DNA from: UMGS1958 sp045542415
Lineage (GTDB): Bacteria; Bacillota; Clostridia; UBA1381
NCBI GenBank assembly: GCA_045542415.1
Contig: JAZQKZ010000073.1
Coordinates: 1-54,659, forward strand
Reading direction: 5' to 3'
Length of the DNA: 54,659 bases
Shown: piece by piece, positions 51,583 through 54,659 of the stretch
Position numbering within the stretch: position 1 is the stretch's first letter
Layout: the number at the start of each line of letters is the position of its first letter
Program-made: the position numbers and the translations under genes
Notes under the pieces: generated by a model
Told to the model about the DNA's origin: nothing
Database searches by the model: none
The model's input: only the letters and a program-made list of their open reading frames with translations

Positions 51583-54450
51583 ATGAGAAAGACATTAAAG
51601 AGAATCGGTGCATTCTCGGTGGCTCTTGCACAGGTTGCGGCTTTAGGTCTTACTGTTCCGACAGTTGCAAACGCACAGGCAAGTCCTGCTACCCGTAACA
51701 TGGAAAACCTTGACAGAGGTGTTGTTGCGATGAAGGTTTCAAACGGTACATATATCTCATGGAGAAGATTAGGTACAGAGCCTGCGGACACAACGTTCCA
51801 GCTTTACAGAAACCAGGAGCTGATTGCAGAGGGTGCAATGACAAACTATTCAGACCCGAACGGTCAGTTGGGTGATAACTATACTGTTGTATGTAACGGT
51901 AAAATGTCAGCATCAGCACCGGTATGGGCAGATAATTATATCGAAATCCCGATGAGAGAGACTCCGGAAAGTGATAACATGAGAACAGACCGTCAGGGTA
52001 TTTACTACGGTTCATATGCACCGGGAGACGGTTCATACGCTGACCTCGACGGAGACGGTCAGTACGAAATCCTTGTTCTCTGGAATCCGCCGGATGCAAA
52101 GGACGCTGCTTCGGGTGGTAAGACAGGTAAGGTATATTTAGACGCATATAAGCTTGACGGTACATTAATGTGGACAATTGACATGGGTTATAATATCCGT
52201 GCAGGTGCTCATGATACAATGATCAGTGCTGCTGACTTTGACGGCGACGGTGCTGCTGAGATTATGTTAAGAACAGCAGACGGTACCATCGACGGTACAG
52301 GCAAGATGCTTGGTGATGTTTCAAAGGGTGAGACATACGAGAATTCATGGGCGGCTTTAAACAGCGGTAAGAACTTACAGGGTCCGTTATATGTAACCTG
52401 CTTCGATGGTGAAACAGGTGCGGCATTGGATTCTGTTGAGTATCATCCGCAGAACACAGTAGGTTCAATGGAAACATCGCTCTCATTCGGTGACGACTTT
52501 GGTAACCGTTCAGAGCGTTACAACGCTACAATCGCATGGATTGATGGCGTAAATCCGTCAGTAGTATTCTGTCGTGGTTATTATCACGGTAAGAACGGTA
52601 GGCAGAGAATGGGTGCAGCTGCTTACGGCTTCAAGGGCGGTAAGATTGTTAAGCACTGGACATTTGATACAGCAGATGCTCAGTACGCTGAGTATGTAGG
52701 TCAGGGTAACCATAACGTAGAGGCTGCCGACGTTGACGGCGACGGCTTTGACGAGGTATTAATCGGTGGTCTTGCATGGGATCACGACGGTACTGTTTTA
52801 TGGTGCGGAGGTCTCGGACACGGTGATGCGATGCACTTAGGTGACTTCACACCGGAGAATGAGGGTCTTGAATTCTTGCTTGCACACGAGGAAGGCGGTA
52901 AGGACCTTAACCATAAGTTTATTGCAGATAAGGGTCTTAAGGATGCGATTGGTATGCCGGCAGACGCAACTCATATGAACTGGGGTCTTACTATGCAGGA
53001 CGCAAAGACAGGTAGATTTATCCAGGCTTATCAGGGTACAAAGGATACAGGTCGAGGCGTTGCAGCTAACATTGGTGCAGGCGACTCATATTATGTAATG
53101 TGGGGTGCCGGCGGTACAGGATATCATGACAATAAGGGTAATGATTTAGGCAACCTTGGTCTTGCAATGAATGGTAGAATTTATTGGGACGGCGACTTAC
53201 AGTCAGAGCTTCAGGATCATAGAGGTGCAGGCAAGGAAATCGTAGTTCAGAAGTATAACGATACAACCAAGAAGGGTGAAGAACTCTTCGTTGCAGCAGA
53301 TACACACTCAATCAACTCAACAAAGGGTAATACCTGCGGTCAGGGAGATTTGTTTGGTGACTGGAGAGAAGAGTTTGTTACTTATGTAATTACTGATGAA
53401 AAGTCAGAGAGCAACAAGATGACTATCAAGGGTAACTTTGATAAGGACGTTGAGGTTGAGGTTAAGAAGACTGTATATCAGTATGCTTTAAGAGTTTACA
53501 CAACAAATATTCCGACTGATTACAACTTCTACACATTAGCACACGATGATGTTTACAGAAATTCATCAGGTGCATACAACAACTGTTACAACCAGCCGCC
53601 GCATGTAAGCTGGTACATGAATGACAAGATTGCAAATTCGCCATATACAACACAGCCGGCATGTAACGTTAAGCTTGTTTCAAACAAGTACTCGGCTCCG
53701 GCATTCAGTGCAGCCAACTTACCGGTTGCAGGTGCAGCACCGGTTGCACCGCAGCAGCCGCAGACACCGACAGCAAGTGCAATTACAGTTAAGCTCAACG
53801 GCAGCGCACTTTCATTTGATGTAGCTCCGCAGATTATCAATGACAGAACTATGGTTCCGATGAGAAAGATCTTCGAGTCAATGGGTGCAACAGTTAACTG
53901 GGATGAGGCTACAAGAACAGTTACATCAACAAAGGGTGATACAACAATCTCAATGACAATTGACAATGCTACAATGACAGTAAACGGTGCAGCTGTAACA
54001 TTAGATGCAGCTCCGCAGATTGTAAACGACAGAACTCTCGTTCCGGTAAGAGCAATCGCAGAGTCATTTGGCTCAACAGTTGATTGGGACGGTAACACAA
54101 AGACAGTTGATATCACAGATACAGCTTCTTCAGCTCCGGCTGCTCCGGCTGCACCGACAGCACCGGCAGCACCTGCTGTAGCATTCACAGGCTATGAGAA
54201 TGCTCCGTCAGTTCCGGACTACGCTGTACAGACAGGTTCAACAGCTTATTCACTTGGTATGATAGGCTCAAATGTATTAGAGGGTGTTTACAAGCTTGAT
54301 CTTACAGGCTATCTCTCATACATTCAGCTCTTAACAGACCTTGGTTATACAAAGACAGTTTCAGGCAAGACTATCACATTCGTGGGTTCAGAAGCAACTG
54401 TAGTTGTAACAGAGGGAACAGATACAGTAACTGTTAAGGTTATTAAATAA
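51583..54450 (+). CDS. Secreted rhamnogalacturonan lyase (PL11) with stalk domains
   Basis: A 955-residue extracellular lyase that cuts rhamnogalacturonan I between galacturonate and rhamnose. Signal peptide about 1-29 (ending ANA). The PL11 part (about 35-705) begins NLDRGVVAMKVSNGTYISWR (quoted as the family opening), with propeller-blade calcium motifs DLDGDGQYEI, DFDGDGAAEI, DVDGDGFDEV, and AGAHDT near 208. A Pro/Gln linker precedes two copper-amine-oxidase-N stalk repeats (about 733-845, PQIINDRTMVPMR and PQIVNDRTLVPVR), a Pro/Ala linker (848-866), and an unassigned 89-residue C-terminal domain. Stalk domains probably hold it at the surface. GGAGAG before ATG 51583 decides the start. Codon use suggests high expression. 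Confidence 0.93.
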   Translation: MRKTLKRIGAFSVALAQVAALGLTVPTVANAQASPATRNMENLDRGVVAMKVSNGTYISWRRLGTEPADTTFQLYRNQELIAEGAMTNYSDPNGQLGDNYTVVCNGKMSASAPVWADNYIEIPMRETPESDNMRTDRQGIYYGSYAPGDGSYADLDGDGQYEILVLWNPPDAKDAASGGKTGKVYLDAYKLDGTLMWTIDMGYNIRAGAHDTMISAADFDGDGAAEIMLRTADGTIDGTGKMLGDVSKGETYENSWAALNSGKNLQGPLYVTCFDGETGAALDSVEYHPQNTVGSMETSLSFGDDFGNRSERYNATIAWIDGVNPSVVFCRGYYHGKNGRQRMGAAAYGFKGGKIVKHWTFDTADAQYAEYVGQGNHNVEAADVDGDGFDEVLIGGLAWDHDGTVLWCGGLGHGDAMHLGDFTPENEGLEFLLAHEEGGKDLNHKFIADKGLKDAIGMPADATHMNWGLTMQDAKTGRFIQAYQGTKDTGRGVAANIGAGDSYYVMWGAGGTGYHDNKGNDLGNLGLAMNGRIYWDGDLQSELQDHRGAGKEIVVQKYNDTTKKGEELFVAADTHSINSTKGNTCGQGDLFGDWREEFVTYVITDEKSESNKMTIKGNFDKDVEVEVKKTVYQYALRVYTTNIPTDYNFYTLAHDDVYRNSSGAYNNCYNQPPHVSWYMNDKIANSPYTTQPACNVKLVSNKYSAPAFSAANLPVAGAAPVAPQQPQTPTASAITVKLNGSALSFDVAPQIINDRTMVPMRKIFESMGATVNWDEATRTVTSTKGDTTISMTIDNATMTVNGAAVTLDAAPQIVNDRTLVPVRAIAESFGSTVDWDGNTKTVDITDTASSAPAAPAAPTAPAAPAVAFTGYENAPSVPDYAVQTGSTAYSLGMIGSNVLEGVYKLDLTGYLSYIQLLTDLGYTKTVSGKTITFVGSEATVVVTEGTDTVTVKVIK

Positions 54451-54460
54451 GTAAAAGAAT

Positions 54461-54492
54461 AAAGCAGGTGTTGCGTAAGCAGCACCTGCTTT
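54461..54492 (+). terminator. Terminator of the PL11 gene
   Basis: AAAGCAGGTGTTGC-GTAA-GCAGCACCTGCTTT with one G-T pair, ten bases after the stop. Confidence 0.88.
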
Positions 54493-54522
54493 CAGCTTGC
54501 AGACAAACTTGTCTGCAAGCTG
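54493..54522 (+). repeat. Second perfect hairpin
   Basis: CAGCTTGCAGACA-AACT-TGTCTGCAAGCTG, 13 bp, directly abutting the terminator and lying just before the repeat core. Confidence 0.75.
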
Positions 54523-54527
54523 TTAGA

Positions 54528-54659
54528 CTGCGAGAAATTAGGGCAGATTTTGCGAAAAGGAAGTCGTAGGTGAACAACGCTTTAGCGTTGTAGCCAAGAG
54601 CTTGCTCACAGGCGTAACATGCGTACATGGGTACGTTAGAGTTTCTTTTCGTAAAAAAC
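54528..54659 (-). repeat. 132-base dispersed repeat core, copy 2
   Basis: Inverted copy of 11956-12087 with five mismatches in 132 bases. It reaches the window edge, so its outer end is not seen. An open frame beginning MYACYACEQALGYNAKALFT is carried by the repeat and is probably not a gene. Confidence 0.85.

Noticed and set aside
1..54659. tRNA, rRNA, or intact transposase genes
   Set aside because: No cloverleaf with GGTTCGAATC-like T-arm, no rRNA-like stretches and no DDE, serine or tyrosine recombinase catalytic domain were recognised on either strand.

Overview
The window looks like a chromosomal segment of a low-to-moderate GC, anaerobic gut-type Clostridia. The support is BspA-type leucine-rich surface proteins, SLH and copper-amine-oxidase-N 'stalk' domains, AddAB rather than RecBCD, a reverse rubrerythrin/rubredoxin/PerR cluster, a Rex-type operator before an iron alcohol dehydrogenase, DUF6472, and consensus sigma-A promoters with strong GGAGG ribosome sites. 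Pectin enzymes combined with SLH and stalk domains recall pectinolytic Oscillospirales or Monoglobus-like bacteria, but that placement is only an inference. I saw no rRNA, tRNA, CRISPR array, prophage or intact transposase.

Layout: 1-212 structured repeat (copy A); 308-2461 GH112 phosphorylase; 2509-4284 (-) LRR surface protein; 4543-7450 operon of DUF975, GNAT, DUF2156 and GNAT; 7617-9409 KDPG aldolase and KDG kinase; 9718-11811 YcdB/SLH surface protein, then a 285-bp element with terminal inverted repeats; 12110-12412 (-) small PQ-loop protein; 12558-16000 nrdR, PHP phosphoesterase, mnmE and rsuA-like; 15978-16331 (-) SOS-type LysM protein; 16487-26843 PAP2, CapA, YdcF, addB, addA and a small coiled-coil membrane protein; 26907-27508 a divergent small-protein/XRE pair; 27574-28755 (-) iron alcohol dehydrogenase; 29076-32297 mgtE, PsiE-like and MATE; 32336-33136 (-) AraC regulator divergent from a giant GH3 enzyme (33300-39476); 39555-40269 (-) bioY and DUF6472; 40293-40822 two inverted copies of the structured repeat; 40873-41358 amidase; 41403-43937 (-) guaB and dus; 44198-45877 diguanylate cyclase; 46001-49962 LRR/InlB surface protein and an unknown membrane protein; 49994-51283 (-) recombinase HTH remnant, rubredoxin, reverse rubrerythrin and perR; 51583-54450 PL11 rhamnogalacturonan lyase; 54528-54659 inverted second copy of the other repeat.

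Function: PL11 lyase, GH3 enzyme and GH112 phosphorylase together with KDG kinase and KDPG aldolase fit use of pectic (rhamnogalacturonan I) sugars. The final acids would enter through KDG, KDPG, pyruvate and glyceraldehyde-3-phosphate, with reducing power discharged through the alcohol dehydrogenase. Housekeeping functions are nucleotide synthesis (guaB, nrdR), tRNA/rRNA modification (mnmE, dus, rsuA-like), recombinational repair (addAB) and oxygen defence.

Most notable items: a three-copy structured repeat whose main 13-bp stem shows compensatory base-pair changes; a secreted GH3 enzyme ending in a rhodanese domain; a shared uncharacterised module in three surface proteins; an exactly spaced leader motif before two surface-protein genes; and readable operators of LexA, Rex and AraC type.
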